From an uncultured Bacillota bacterium (GTDB lineage: Bacteria; Bacillota; Clostridia; Oscillospirales; Oscillospiraceae): a stretch of 8,394 bases of DNA. Location of the stretch: assembly GCA_937890735.1 (NCBI GenBank), contig CALACZ010000203.1:1-8394 (forward strand), in the 5' to 3' direction. Under the pieces are notes generated by a model, which made no database searches, was not told where the DNA came from, and saw nothing but the letters and a program-made list of their open reading frames with translations. A program made the position numbers and the translations under genes. The first letter of the stretch is position 1, and each line of letters begins with the position of its first letter. Of this stretch, positions 1 to 6,602 are shown in pieces.

Positions 1-128
1 AGGATTCCACCCGCGCCTGCGCACCGCTCAAACCCGCACGCGACGCGGTGCTGCTCGACACGTCGGCGCTCGACGTGGAGCAGTCGGCGCAGCGCATTCT
101 GGAGATCATCCGGGAGAAGCTGGCGTAA
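1..128 (+). CDS. cmk: cytidylate kinase, C-terminal end (partial)
   Basis: Reading from base 3, the frame is open to a TAA at 126-128 and gives 41 residues. They contain the pattern APLKPARDAVLLDTS, typical of the end of bacterial cytidylate kinase, where the conserved Arg/Ala-Pro-Leu segment and LDTS strand lie close to the final helix. The enzyme phosphorylates CMP and dCMP in the cytoplasm to feed CTP and dCTP pools. The 5' part lies outside the window. The stop codon shares one base with the ATG of the next gene (TAATG), so the two are probably co-transcribed and translationally coupled. A cmk-ispH-S1 neighbourhood is common in Clostridia. The plsC acyltransferase gene that often sits between cmk and ispH is absent here. 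The identification rests on a short C-terminal stretch plus this context. Confidence 0.85.
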   Translation, partial: DSTRACAPLKPARDAVLLDTSALDVEQSAQRILEIIREKLA

Positions 129-2092
129 TGGCGCGCAACGTCATCGTCGCCGAAACGGCGGGGTTCTGCTTTGGCGTCAGCCGCGCGGTCGAGCTGGTCG
201 AGCAGGCGGTCAAAGCAGGCGGGCGTGTTGCAACGCTCGGTCCGATCATCCACAACCGCCATGTTGTGGCGCACTTTGAGGCGCTTGGCGTGCGCGAACT
301 GTCGAGCCCCGAACAGGCGCAGGCAGGGGAGTGCGTCGTCATCCGCTCCCACGGCGTGTCGCGCGCGGAGTATGAGCGCTTACAGGCGACCGGCGCGTGC
401 ATTGTAGACGCGACCTGCCCGTTCGTTAAAAAGATCCACAAGATCATCTCCGAAGCCGCTAAAAACGGGCAGCAGCCTGTCATCATCGGTACGCGCACGC
501 ACCCGGAAGTGCTCGCTATCGCGGGCTGGTGTGAGCATCCCGTGATCTTCGAGACCCCCGAAGAGCTGCAAAATTGGCTCGACGCGGACGAAAATCGGAA
601 AAATCTTCCGATGCGCATGGTCTGCCAGACGACCAGCACGCAGATTTTGTGGAAAACTTGCTGCGAAATCGCAAAAAAAGTGTGTACAAATTGCGAAATC
701 TTTGATACAATATGTAAAGCTACGGAAATGCGTCAAAAAGAAGCGACCGCGCTCGCTCAGCGGAGCGACGCCATGGTCGTCGTGGGTGACGCCAGAAGCT
801 CCAACACCGGGCGGCTTGCCATGATCTGCAAACAATATTGCAGCAGTGTGTCGCTGGTCGATCATGCGGAGGAACTGGACCTGCATCTCTTCCGAAACGC
901 GAATACTGTTGGCATCACCGCGGGTGCGTCCACACCGGCGTGGATAATTAAGGAGGTAAACAAAAAAATGAGCGAAGACATCAAGGTTGAAACTGCAATG
1001 GAGGAGAATTTTGCCGAGCTTCTCGAGCAGTCCCTCAAAACTTTGAATAATGGAGATAAGGTAACCGGTACGGTCATGGCCATCGGCTCTACCGAGATCG
1101 AACTCGATCTGGGCACGAAGCACACCGCGTACATCCCGCTGGACGATTTCTCCAGCGACCCCAACGTCAAGCCTGAAGACGCCGTCAAGGTCGGCGATCA
1201 GATCGAGGCGATCGTCGTGCACGTCAACGACGGCGAGGGCGTCGTGCGTCTTTCCAGAAAGCGTCTCGAGGCCGGCAAGGCCTGGGAAGAGATCGAAGCG
1301 GCCGTTGAGAGCAAGGAAGTGCTCGAGGGCGTCGTGACCGAGGAAAACAAGGGCGGTCTGGTCGTCAATGTCAAGGGCATCCGCGTGTTCGTTCCGGCTT
1401 CCCAGTCCGGCGTTGCCAAGGGCGGAGACCTGTCCGAGCTTCTGAAGAAGACCGTGCAGCTGCGCATTACTGAGGTCAACCGTGCCCGCCGCCGCGTGGT
1501 CGGTTCCATCCGCTCCGTCGCTGCGGAACAGCGCAAGGCCGCGCAGGAGAAGATCTGGAGCGAGATCGAGGTCGGCAAGCAGTATCACGGCACCGTCAAG
1601 TCCCTGACCAGCTATGGCGCGTTCGTCGACATCGGCGGCGTGGACGGCATGGTCCATGTGTCCGAGCTGAGCTGGAACCGCATCAAGAATCCGGCAGAGG
1701 TCGTCAAGGTCGGCGATGAGATCGACGTTTATGTCATCGCGCTCGATCCCGAGAAGAGAAAGATCTCCCTCGGCTACAAGACCGACGCAACGAACCCCTG
1801 GACCATCTTCAACAACGAGTACAAGGTCGGAGACGTCGTCACCGTCAAGATCGTCAAGCTCATGAGCTTCGGCGCATTTGCGGAGATCATCCCGGGCGTG
1901 GACGGCCTGATCCACATCTCCCAGATCGCGGACCGCCGCATCGGCAAGCCCGAGGACGTGCTGTCCGAGGGTCAGGAAGTCGAAGCGAAGATCATCGACA
2001 TCGACGAGGAGCACAAGCGTATCTCCCTGTCCATCCGCGCCCTGCTCGCTCCGTCCGCTGACGGCGAGGCGGCTGACGAGGACGCCGAATAA
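128..2092 (+). CDS. ispH: bifunctional HMBPP reductase (IspH) / S1 RNA-binding protein fusion
   Basis: This is a 654-residue two-part protein. Residues 1-280 are IspH, the [4Fe-4S] enzyme that reduces HMBPP to IPP and DMAPP in the last step of the MEP pathway. The cluster-binding cysteines are C14 (AGFCFGV), C97 (DATCP) and C196 (DTICKAT). Substrate-site residues H42, H75, H125, E127, T169, the S224-S225-N226 motif and S268 are all present, so the enzyme looks intact. Residues ~306-640 hold four S1 (OB-fold) domains at about 306-377, 393-462, 479-550 and 564-637. The third and fourth carry the canonical YGAFVDIGGVDGMVH and FGAFAEIIPGVDGLIH cores. The tail is acidic. This fusion is an established architecture in Clostridia. 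The S1 part probably binds mRNA or ribosomes, but it has fewer domains than E. coli S1 (six). The ATG at 128 overlaps the cmk stop, with only a weak GGGAG 12 bases upstream. A far stronger SD and ATG lie inside the gene at the domain boundary and are listed separately. Confidence 0.95.
   Translation: MARNVIVAETAGFCFGVSRAVELVEQAVKAGGRVATLGPIIHNRHVVAHFEALGVRELSSPEQAQAGECVVIRSHGVSRAEYERLQATGACIVDATCPFVKKIHKIISEAAKNGQQPVIIGTRTHPEVLAIAGWCEHPVIFETPEELQNWLDADENRKNLPMRMVCQTTSTQILWKTCCEIAKKVCTNCEIFDTICKATEMRQKEATALAQRSDAMVVVGDARSSNTGRLAMICKQYCSSVSLVDHAEELDLHLFRNANTVGITAGASTPAWIIKEVNKKMSEDIKVETAMEENFAELLEQSLKTLNNGDKVTGTVMAIGSTEIELDLGTKHTAYIPLDDFSSDPNVKPEDAVKVGDQIEAIVVHVNDGEGVVRLSRKRLEAGKAWEEIEAAVESKEVLEGVVTEENKGGLVVNVKGIRVFVPASQSGVAKGGDLSELLKKTVQLRITEVNRARRRVVGSIRSVAAEQRKAAQEKIWSEIEVGKQYHGTVKSLTSYGAFVDIGGVDGMVHVSELSWNRIKNPAEVVKVGDEIDVYVIALDPEKRKISLGYKTDATNPWTIFNNEYKVGDVVTVKIVKLMSFGAFAEIIPGVDGLIHISQIADRRIGKPEDVLSEGQEVEAKIIDIDEEHKRISLSIRALLAPSADGEAADEDAE
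683..711 (+). promoter_or_regulatory. candidate internal promoter inside the ispH part
   Basis: TGTACA (683-688) and TACAAT (706-711) are separated by exactly 17 bases and match the sigma-A -35 and -10 consensus at 4/6 and 5/6 positions. They lie in an unusually AT-rich patch (about 640-725) of an otherwise GC-rich gene. Transcription would begin near 718, about 250 bases upstream of the internal S1 start at 968. The match could be chance, because the region also codes for conserved IspH residues around C196. Confidence 0.35.
950..970 (+). promoter_or_regulatory. internal ribosome-binding site and in-frame start for free S1 protein
   Basis: AAGGAGGT (950-957) is a near-perfect SD. It stands 10 bases before an in-frame ATG at 968 (codon 281), exactly where the IspH domain ends and the S1 protein begins (MSEDIKVETAMEE). 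It is much stronger than the signal at the annotated gene start. Initiation here would give a separate 374-residue four-domain S1 protein. The pattern suggests that ispH and the S1 gene were once separate and adjacent, and that loss of the ispH stop joined them while the S1 initiation signal stayed. Production of free S1 is an inference. Confidence 0.6.
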
Positions 2093-2103
2093 TCGCAATT
2101 TTG

Positions 2104-2138
2104 AAGGAGGCAGCCGCCGGCTGCCTCCTTTCTTTTTT
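2104..2138 (+). terminator. intrinsic terminator after ispH-S1
   Basis: A 12-bp GC-rich stem (2104-2115 with 2119-2130) closes a 3-nt loop and runs into a T-rich stretch (TTTCTTTTTT) ending near 2138. It begins 12 bases after the stop codon and should end the cmk-ispH-S1 transcript. Confidence 0.92.
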
Positions 2139-2275
2139 AGCATTGCGGCTGAAGACTTACTAAATCGCAAGATTGTCCGCAACATTGTCTCGTTGATAAT
2201 TTGCAGGTTTAGTAGTTGCTTTTTGGATAATTTACACAAAATTCAATTTGAAAAGCATACGTCTGCTGAAATTTC

Positions 2276-2304
2276 TTGACAAGAAAGCAAAGTGCGCTTA
2301 AACT
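2276..2304 (+). promoter_or_regulatory. sigma-A-like promoter for the sugar ABC operon
   Basis: A perfect -35 box TTGACA (2276-2281), a 17-base spacer and a -10 box TAAACT (2299-2304, 4/6 to consensus) predict a start near 2311. It lies after the ispH-S1 terminator and before the binding-protein gene, in an AT-rich stretch. I saw no convincing cre site or other operator next to it. Confidence 0.65.
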
Positions 2305-2409
2305 GAACACATAGGTTAGCTTTACTGCTTTAGTGATTCTGCCGGTTAGAAAAGACAATAAGACTTTTCTGTTGTGCAGTCTGCACGATTGCATTTTCCT
2401 GCATCCTGT

Positions 2410-2495
2410 CGTCTGGGACTAAAAGAGTGCGCAGCGGGACGTCCCGCTGTCCTTTGGCATTGCCAAAGGACGATGCACTTCTGAAAGTTCAGACG
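2410..2495 (+). other. 86-nt branched inverted-repeat element in the leader
   Basis: Nested complementarity is visible. The outer stem is CGTCTG (2410-2415) with CAGACG (2490-2495), continued by GACT (2417-2420) with AGTT (2486-2489) around a bulged G2416. After an internal loop comes AGTGC (2426-2430) with GCACT (2475-2479). This encloses two adjacent hairpins: CAGCGGG/CCCGCTG with loop ACGT (2432-2449), and TCCTTTGGC/GCCAAAGGA with loop ATT (2450-2470). Together they form a three-way junction. The 3' outer strand can also pair locally as TCTGAA/TTCAGA (2480-2485 with 2488-2493), giving a competing fold. It could be a structured regulatory RNA or a dispersed palindromic repeat; the sequence alone does not decide. 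Confidence 0.6.
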
Positions 2496-2573
2496 CTGGG
2501 GCGGGGAGAGCAAGAAACGCGGCTCAAAGACCACCCGGCGATCGCTTGGCAGAAAAGCACACCACAATAAATC

Positions 2574-2590
2574 AGGAGGAACGAACAATG
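2574..2590 (+). promoter_or_regulatory. ribosome-binding site that fixes the chvE-like start
   Basis: AGGAGG (2574-2579) lies 8 bases before the ATG at 2588. The upstream in-frame ATG at 2546 has no SD and would put 14 polar residues in front of the lipoprotein signal peptide, so 2588 is the start. Confidence 0.93.
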
Positions 2591-3682
2591 AAAAAAGTCA
2601 TCGCAATCGCGCTTGCACTCGTCATGCTGCTCGGGCTGTGCGCCTGCGCCGCCTCCGGCGACAAGAAAACCAACGATGAACCCGCCGCCTCCACGGACGG
2701 CAAAAAGACCATCGGCATCCTGATGCCCACCAAGGAGCAGACCATCTGGTCCATCCAGGGCGACCGTCTGACCACTGCCTTTGAGGACGCGGGCTACGCC
2801 ACCGCGATCGAATACGCAGAGGACGATTCCGCCAAGCAGGCAATGCAGATCGAAAACATGATCACCAAGGGCGTGGACGCTCTGGTCATCGTTGCCGTTG
2901 ACTGCGCCGCGCTGACCGACGCCTGCGAAAAGGCGAAGGACGCCGGCATCTACGTCATCGCGGAAGACCGCCTCATCACCAACACCGAGGCTGTTGACTA
3001 CTACATCACCTTCGACCTTACCCGCATGGGCGAGCTTCAGGGTCAGTACATCGTCGATCAGCTGGACCTTGAGAACCAGGACGGTCCGTTCACGCTCGAG
3101 ATCTTCTCCGGCTCGCAGGACGATACCAACGCTACGTTCTTCTATGAGGGCGCTATGAACAAGCTCCAGCCCTACATTGATAGTGGCAAGCTCGTTGTCA
3201 AGTCTGGTCAGACCAGCTACACCCAGACCGCCATCCAGTCCTGGGACTCCTCCAAGGCGCAGTCGCGTATGGATAACCTCCTGTCCGGCTACTATGCTGA
3301 CGACCATCTCGATGCTGTTCTGGTCGCTGCCGACTGCCTTGCGCTTGGCGTTATCTCCTCGCTGGAGACCATGGGTTACGGCACGTCCGACAACCCCTAT
3401 CCCATCATCACCGGGCAGGACGCCGAGCTTGCGGCTGTGAAGAACATCAAGGATGGCAAGCAGTCCATGACTGCGTTCCTGGACGCCAACGCTCTGTGCG
3501 AGATCATTGTTCCCGTTGTCAATGACGTGTTCGCCGGCAAGGAGCCCACTTCCACCACCACCTACAACAACGGTGTGAAGGATGTTCCCGCCAGCACCTA
3601 TGATCCGTATCTGATCGACAAGGACAATGTGCAGTACCTTGTGGAAGTCGGCTTCTACACCGACGCCGAAGTGAACGGCTAA
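2588..3682 (+). CDS. chvE: ChvE-type monosaccharide ABC transporter substrate-binding lipoprotein
   Basis: This 364-residue type-1 periplasmic-binding fold protein catches sugars outside the membrane and delivers them to the MmsA-MmsB importer. Residues 1-20 are a lipoprotein signal peptide (MKK, hydrophobic core, LCAC lipobox), with C20 the likely lipidated cysteine. A short polar linker follows, and the mature domain starts near residue 40 (KKTIGILMPTKEQ). ChvE hallmarks are IENMITKGVDALVI, IAEDRLI (D127-R128), the FSGSQDDTNATFFYEGAM segment, YIDSGKLVVKSGQ, AQSRMDNLLSGYY and ITGQDAE (D278). In Agrobacterium ChvE the segment after PTK reads SSARW and includes a sugar-contacting Arg. Here it reads EQTIW, so sugar preference may differ. 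Family members bind galactose, glucose, arabinose, xylose and similar sugars; the exact ligand cannot be read from the sequence. It is the first gene of the operon, with a strong SD and a long structured leader. Confidence 0.92.
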   Translation: MKKVIAIALALVMLLGLCACAASGDKKTNDEPAASTDGKKTIGILMPTKEQTIWSIQGDRLTTAFEDAGYATAIEYAEDDSAKQAMQIENMITKGVDALVIVAVDCAALTDACEKAKDAGIYVIAEDRLITNTEAVDYYITFDLTRMGELQGQYIVDQLDLENQDGPFTLEIFSGSQDDTNATFFYEGAMNKLQPYIDSGKLVVKSGQTSYTQTAIQSWDSSKAQSRMDNLLSGYYADDHLDAVLVAADCLALGVISSLETMGYGTSDNPYPIITGQDAELAAVKNIKDGKQSMTAFLDANALCEIIVPVVNDVFAGKEPTSTTTYNNGVKDVPASTYDPYLIDKDNVQYLVEVGFYTDAEVNG

Positions 3683-3691
3683 CGTATGAAC

Positions 3692-3719
3692 GTGACCGCC
3701 GGCAAAGTCCGGCGGTCAC
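3692..3719 (+). other. strong hairpin just after the binding-protein gene
   Basis: GTGACCGCCGG pairs perfectly with CCGGCGGTCAC (3692-3702 with 3709-3719), an 11-bp stem with a CAAAGT loop. No T-tract follows, so it is not a classical terminator. It starts 10 bases after the stop codon and probably protects the 3' end of the upstream mRNA segment. That would raise binding-protein output over ATPase and permease, as seen in many ABC importer operons. A smaller inverted repeat, GCCGCG-CA-CGCGGC, follows at 3730-3743. Confidence 0.75.
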
Positions 3720-3757
3720 ACTATAAACAGCCGCGCACGCGGCAGAGCAACGACCCC

Positions 3758-3783
3758 GATGCGCAGCACTCTGCGCGTCTTTT
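3758..3783 (+). terminator. weak terminator-like hairpin before the ATPase gene
   Basis: GATGCGCAG pairs with CTGCGCGTC (3758-3766 with 3771-3779, one G-T wobble) around a CACT loop and is followed directly by TTTT (3780-3783). The short T run suggests partial read-through rather than full termination. The SD of the ATPase gene (GAGGAG, 3784-3789) begins at the next base, so the stem may also affect ribosome access. Confidence 0.45.
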
Positions 3784-3797
3784 GAGGAGATGAGCAA

Positions 3798-5315
3798 ATG
3801 CAAGATAATATCCTGGAGATGCGAGGCATCACGAAAGAATTTCCGGGTGTAAAGGCGCTGGATAACGTCACGTTTCAGGTGAGGCGGGGCGAGATCAAGG
3901 CGCTGGTGGGCGAGAACGGCGCGGGCAAATCGACGCTGATGAACGTCCTGTCCGGCATCTACCCCTACGGAAGCTACACCGGCGACATCGTCGTAAACGG
4001 CGAGGTGTGCCGCTTTAAGGGCATCGCCCAGTCCGAAGCCGCCGGCATCGCCATTATCCATCAGGAGCTGGCTATGATCCCGCAGCTCTCCATCGCCGAG
4101 AACGTGTTCATCGGCAAATCGCTGAGCAAGAACGGCATCATCGACTGGAACAAGATCCGCGCTGCGACCATCCCGCTTTTGGAGCGCGTCGGTCTGAACG
4201 AAGACCCCGACACGCCCATCAACCAGATCGGCGTCGGCAAACAGCAGCTCGTGGAGATCGCCAAGGCGCTGAGTAAGAATTGTAAGATTCTCATCCTGGA
4301 CGAGCCGACGGCGTCTCTGAACGAAAAGGACAGCAAAAACCTGCTGGATCTTCTGAAAACTTTGCAGGCGGACGGCATCACCTGCATCATGATCTCGCAC
4401 AAGCTGAACGAGATCTGCTATATTGCCGATTCGGTCACCGTCCTGCGTGACGGACAGACCGTCGCCGACTTCCCGTCGGCAAAGGACATCACCGAAGATG
4501 AGATCATCAGGCAGATGGTCGGACGTGAGCTGAATAACCGCTATCCCGTCCGCGAGGGCGTGAAGATCGGCGAGGTGTTCTTTGAGGTGGAGGACTGGTG
4601 TGTCCACCATCCCGAGTTCCCGGAGCGCGTCGTGATCGACCATGCAAATATCAAGCTGCGCAAGGGCGAGGTCGTCGGACTGGCAGGTCTGATGGGCGCC
4701 GGCAGAACGGAATTTGCCATGAGCCTGTTTGGAAAGAGCTACGGCTGCCACATCAGCGGCAAGGTCCGCAAGGGCGGCAAGGAGATCGACACATCCACTG
4801 TCCCCAAGGCAATTGAGAACGGCATCGCCTACCTGCCGGAGGACCGCAAGTCCTGCGGTCTGGTGCTGGGCGAAACGATCAGCCGCAATATCTCCATGGC
4901 AAACCTCAAGCGCGTGTCCAAGGGCGGCGTTGTGAACCCGAACCAGGAGATCGCCGAGACCGGCGAGAACGCGAAGCGCTTCGGCGTGAAGTGTTCGAGC
5001 ATCTTCCAGGCGGCGGGCAACCTCTCCGGCGGCAACCAGCAGAAGGTCGTGCTGGCGAAGTGGATGTTCAACCTCCCGGACGTGCTGATTTTGGACGAGC
5101 CGACGCGCGGCATCGACGTCGGCGCGAAATACGATATTTACTGCATCATCAATGAGCTTGCCGCGGCAGGGAAGTGCGTGCTCGTCATTTCCTCGGAGCT
5201 GCCGGAGCTGCTCGGCGTCTGCGACCGCATTTATATCATGAATGAGGGGCAGATCAAGGGCGAGAAGCTGCGCAGCGAGGCGACGCAGGAAAACATTATG
5301 AAACTGCTTATTTAG
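3798..5315 (+). CDS. mmsA: sugar ABC importer ATP-binding protein, double ATPase (MmsA/GguA type)
   Basis: This 505-residue cytoplasmic ATPase has two fused nucleotide-binding domains and powers sugar import through MmsB. Domain 1 has Walker A GENGAGKST (38-46), Q-loop HQE (88-90), the family-typical degenerate signature IGVGKQQ (144-150), Walker B ILDEP (166-170) and the H-loop His H201. Domain 2 has the degenerate Walker A GLMGAGRTE (297-305, Arg in place of Lys), signature LSGGNQQ (409-415), Walker B LILDEP (430-435) followed by TRGIDVGAK, and Ser-Ser-Glu where the H-loop His would be. One canonical and one degenerate site is normal for carbohydrate importers of the RbsA/MglA/GguA group, and length and motifs are complete. 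The SD GAGGAG lies 8 bases before the ATG. The gap to the binding-protein gene is 115 bases and to the permease gene 15 bases. Placement with GguA rather than RbsA rests on the IGVGKQQ signature and the ChvE- and GguB-like neighbours. Confidence 0.93.
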   Translation: MQDNILEMRGITKEFPGVKALDNVTFQVRRGEIKALVGENGAGKSTLMNVLSGIYPYGSYTGDIVVNGEVCRFKGIAQSEAAGIAIIHQELAMIPQLSIAENVFIGKSLSKNGIIDWNKIRAATIPLLERVGLNEDPDTPINQIGVGKQQLVEIAKALSKNCKILILDEPTASLNEKDSKNLLDLLKTLQADGITCIMISHKLNEICYIADSVTVLRDGQTVADFPSAKDITEDEIIRQMVGRELNNRYPVREGVKIGEVFFEVEDWCVHHPEFPERVVIDHANIKLRKGEVVGLAGLMGAGRTEFAMSLFGKSYGCHISGKVRKGGKEIDTSTVPKAIENGIAYLPEDRKSCGLVLGETISRNISMANLKRVSKGGVVNPNQEIAETGENAKRFGVKCSSIFQAAGNLSGGNQQKVVLAKWMFNLPDVLILDEPTRGIDVGAKYDIYCIINELAAAGKCVLVISSELPELLGVCDRIYIMNEGQIKGEKLRSEATQENIMKLLI

Positions 5316-5330
5316 TGAGGAGAGCGAACC

Positions 5331-6530
5331 ATGAATAACACACAGAAAACAGTCCTGAAACCCGCTGGGTCGGAGCACGCCAACGTCGGCAAGACGCTCC
5401 GCGCCTACAGCATGGTCATCGCTCTGGTCGTGATCGCCGTTCTGTTCCATTTCCTGACCGACGGTCTGATCTTCACGGCGATGAACCTGACGAACCTCAT
5501 CCTGCAAAACTCCTACGTTGTGCTGCTGATCCTGGGTATGCTGCCCGTCATCCTGACCGGCAACGTTGACCTCTCCGTCGGCTCGGTTCTGGCATTTGTC
5601 GGCGCAGTCGCGGCGATCCTTCAGGTCAACTACGGCATGGGCGTTGTGCCCACGCTGCTCATCTCCCTGATCGTCGGCATCGCCATCGGCGCATGGCAGG
5701 GTATGTGGATCGCGTATTTTGACATTCCCGCGTTCCTCGTTACGCTGTCCAGCGAGCTGGTGTTCCGTGGCCTGACGCAGGTCGTGCTGGGCGGCGCGTC
5801 CATCGGCCCGTTCTCTCCGGCATTCCGCACGATGGCTTCGAGCTTCCTCATCCCGGATGAGGTCTCCGCCGGGACGGTCATGAGCATCACGATGATCATC
5901 GCGGTCGTGGCGTGCGTGCTGTTCGTTGCTTCGCAGGTGCTCGAGCGCCGCAACAAGGTCGCGCACGGCGTGCCGGTCGGCAGCCCCGTGGGCATGATCG
6001 TCCGCTGCGTGCTGCTGTCTGCGGCGATCCTGGCACTGAGCTATCTGATGGGTCAGTACAAGGGCTATCCGACGGTGCTTGTCATCATGCTCGTTTTGTC
6101 CCTCATCTACTCGTTCATTTGCAGCCGCACGATCTTCGGCCGCGGTCTGTACGCGATCGGCGGCAACCGCAAGGCGGCGGCGCTGTCCGGCGTGAAGGAC
6201 CGGCTGTACTTCTTCATGGCGTACACGAACATGGGCTTCATGTGTGCGGTCGCGGCGCTGGTTTACGCGGCGCGTCTGAACGCGGCGACGCCGAAGGCAG
6301 GCGTGAACTTCGAGCTGGACGCCATCGCGGCGTGCTATGTGGGCGGCGCGTCGGTCTCCGGCGGCGGCGGCACGATCGCGGGCGCGCTGGTCGGCTGCTT
6401 CGTCATCGGCATTCTGAACAACGGTATGTCCATGATGGGCATCTCCGCCGACTGGCAGCAGGTCGTCAAGGGTCTCGTCATCCTCATCGCAGTCGCATTC
6501 GACCTCCTCCCCAAGCGCAAAAAGAAGTAA
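5331..6530 (+). CDS. mmsB: sugar ABC importer permease (MmsB/GguB type)
   Basis: This 399-residue integral membrane protein of the BPD_transp_2 (RbsC-like) family forms the sugar channel. A polar N-terminus (1-25) precedes about ten hydrophobic segments, at roughly 26-44, 60-77, 84-98, 105-125, 134-150, 183-202, 223-240, 247-265, 294-315, 345-364 and 378-392. The conserved TGNVDLSVGS (77-85) follows TM2. The cytoplasmic coupling region ATPase partners contact is likely GRGLYAIGGNRKAAALSGV (270-288). YVGGASVSGGGGTIAGALVG (336-355) is a further family hallmark, and the C-terminus is basic (PKRKKK). The length, longer than the ~320 residues of RbsC, and the central insert around 200-225 fit the GguB/MmsB branch. 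The SD GAGGAG (5317-5322) is 8 bases before the ATG, 15 bases after the mmsA stop. It is the last intact gene of the operon. Confidence 0.93.
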   Translation: MNNTQKTVLKPAGSEHANVGKTLRAYSMVIALVVIAVLFHFLTDGLIFTAMNLTNLILQNSYVVLLILGMLPVILTGNVDLSVGSVLAFVGAVAAILQVNYGMGVVPTLLISLIVGIAIGAWQGMWIAYFDIPAFLVTLSSELVFRGLTQVVLGGASIGPFSPAFRTMASSFLIPDEVSAGTVMSITMIIAVVACVLFVASQVLERRNKVAHGVPVGSPVGMIVRCVLLSAAILALSYLMGQYKGYPTVLVIMLVLSLIYSFICSRTIFGRGLYAIGGNRKAAALSGVKDRLYFFMAYTNMGFMCAVAALVYAARLNAATPKAGVNFELDAIAACYVGGASVSGGGGTIAGALVGCFVIGILNNGMSMMGISADWQQVVKGLVILIAVAFDLLPKRKKK

Positions 6531-6541
6531 TTTACATCAAA

Positions 6542-6577
6542 AATCCCCCGATTCGTAAGAATCGGGGGATTCTCTCT
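6542..6577 (+). terminator. terminator-like hairpin after mmsB
   Basis: A perfect 13-bp stem (6542-6554 with 6559-6571) carries a GTAA loop and starts 12 bases after the mmsB stop. The following tract, TTCTCTCT, is pyrimidine-rich but interrupted, so some read-through is possible. It should end the chvE-mmsA-mmsB transcript. Confidence 0.8.
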
Positions 6578-6602
6578 GCGCATCAAGCCTCCGTATTCGC
6601 AC

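Larger units (their letters stand above)
2139..2587 (+). other. intergenic region and leader of the sugar-transport operon
   Basis: This stretch of about 450 bases has no convincing gene. The first part (2139-2400) is clearly AT-richer than its flanks. It contains the promoter at 2276-2304, so the mRNA leader would be about 275 nt, long for a simple 5' UTR. Besides the branched element at 2410-2495, two small hairpins are visible: AGAAAAG/CTTTTCT (2348-2354 with 2364-2370) and GTGCA/TGCAC (2374-2378 with 2382-2386). Two copies of TCCTG (2397-2401 and 2404-2408) are complementary to CAGGA of the downstream SD (2573-2577) and could mask it. I do not recognise a known riboswitch class, and no terminator-type poly-T follows the hairpins. 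Confidence 0.6.

Noticed and set aside
128..2092. IspH-S1 fusion as a new protein architecture
   Set aside because: The fusion itself is well known in Clostridia. Only the internal expression signals were kept as a finding.
380..2239. 619-codon open frame on the - strand
   Set aside because: It lies opposite the well-supported ispH-S1 gene. The translation is low-complexity (rich in D, L, A, H and R) with no recognisable domain, which is what a GC-rich codon shadow gives.
2410..2495. Repeated palindromes as a CRISPR array
   Set aside because: The two hairpins have different sequences and there are no regularly spaced direct repeats or cas genes.
2546..2587. Upstream in-frame ATG as the start of the binding protein
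   Set aside because: It has no SD and would place 14 polar residues before the signal peptide. The ATG at 2588 has an ideal AGGAGG at 8 bases.
3798..5315. Degenerate ABC motifs in MmsA (IGVGKQQ signature, GAGRTE Walker A, missing second H-loop His)
   Set aside because: These are normal asymmetric features of the RbsA/MglA/GguA ATPase family and are not evidence of decay.
3519..5966. 815-codon open frame on the - strand
   Set aside because: It is antisense to the end of chvE, all of mmsA and half of mmsB. The translation is rich in D, H, Q and R without motifs, and no SD supports it.
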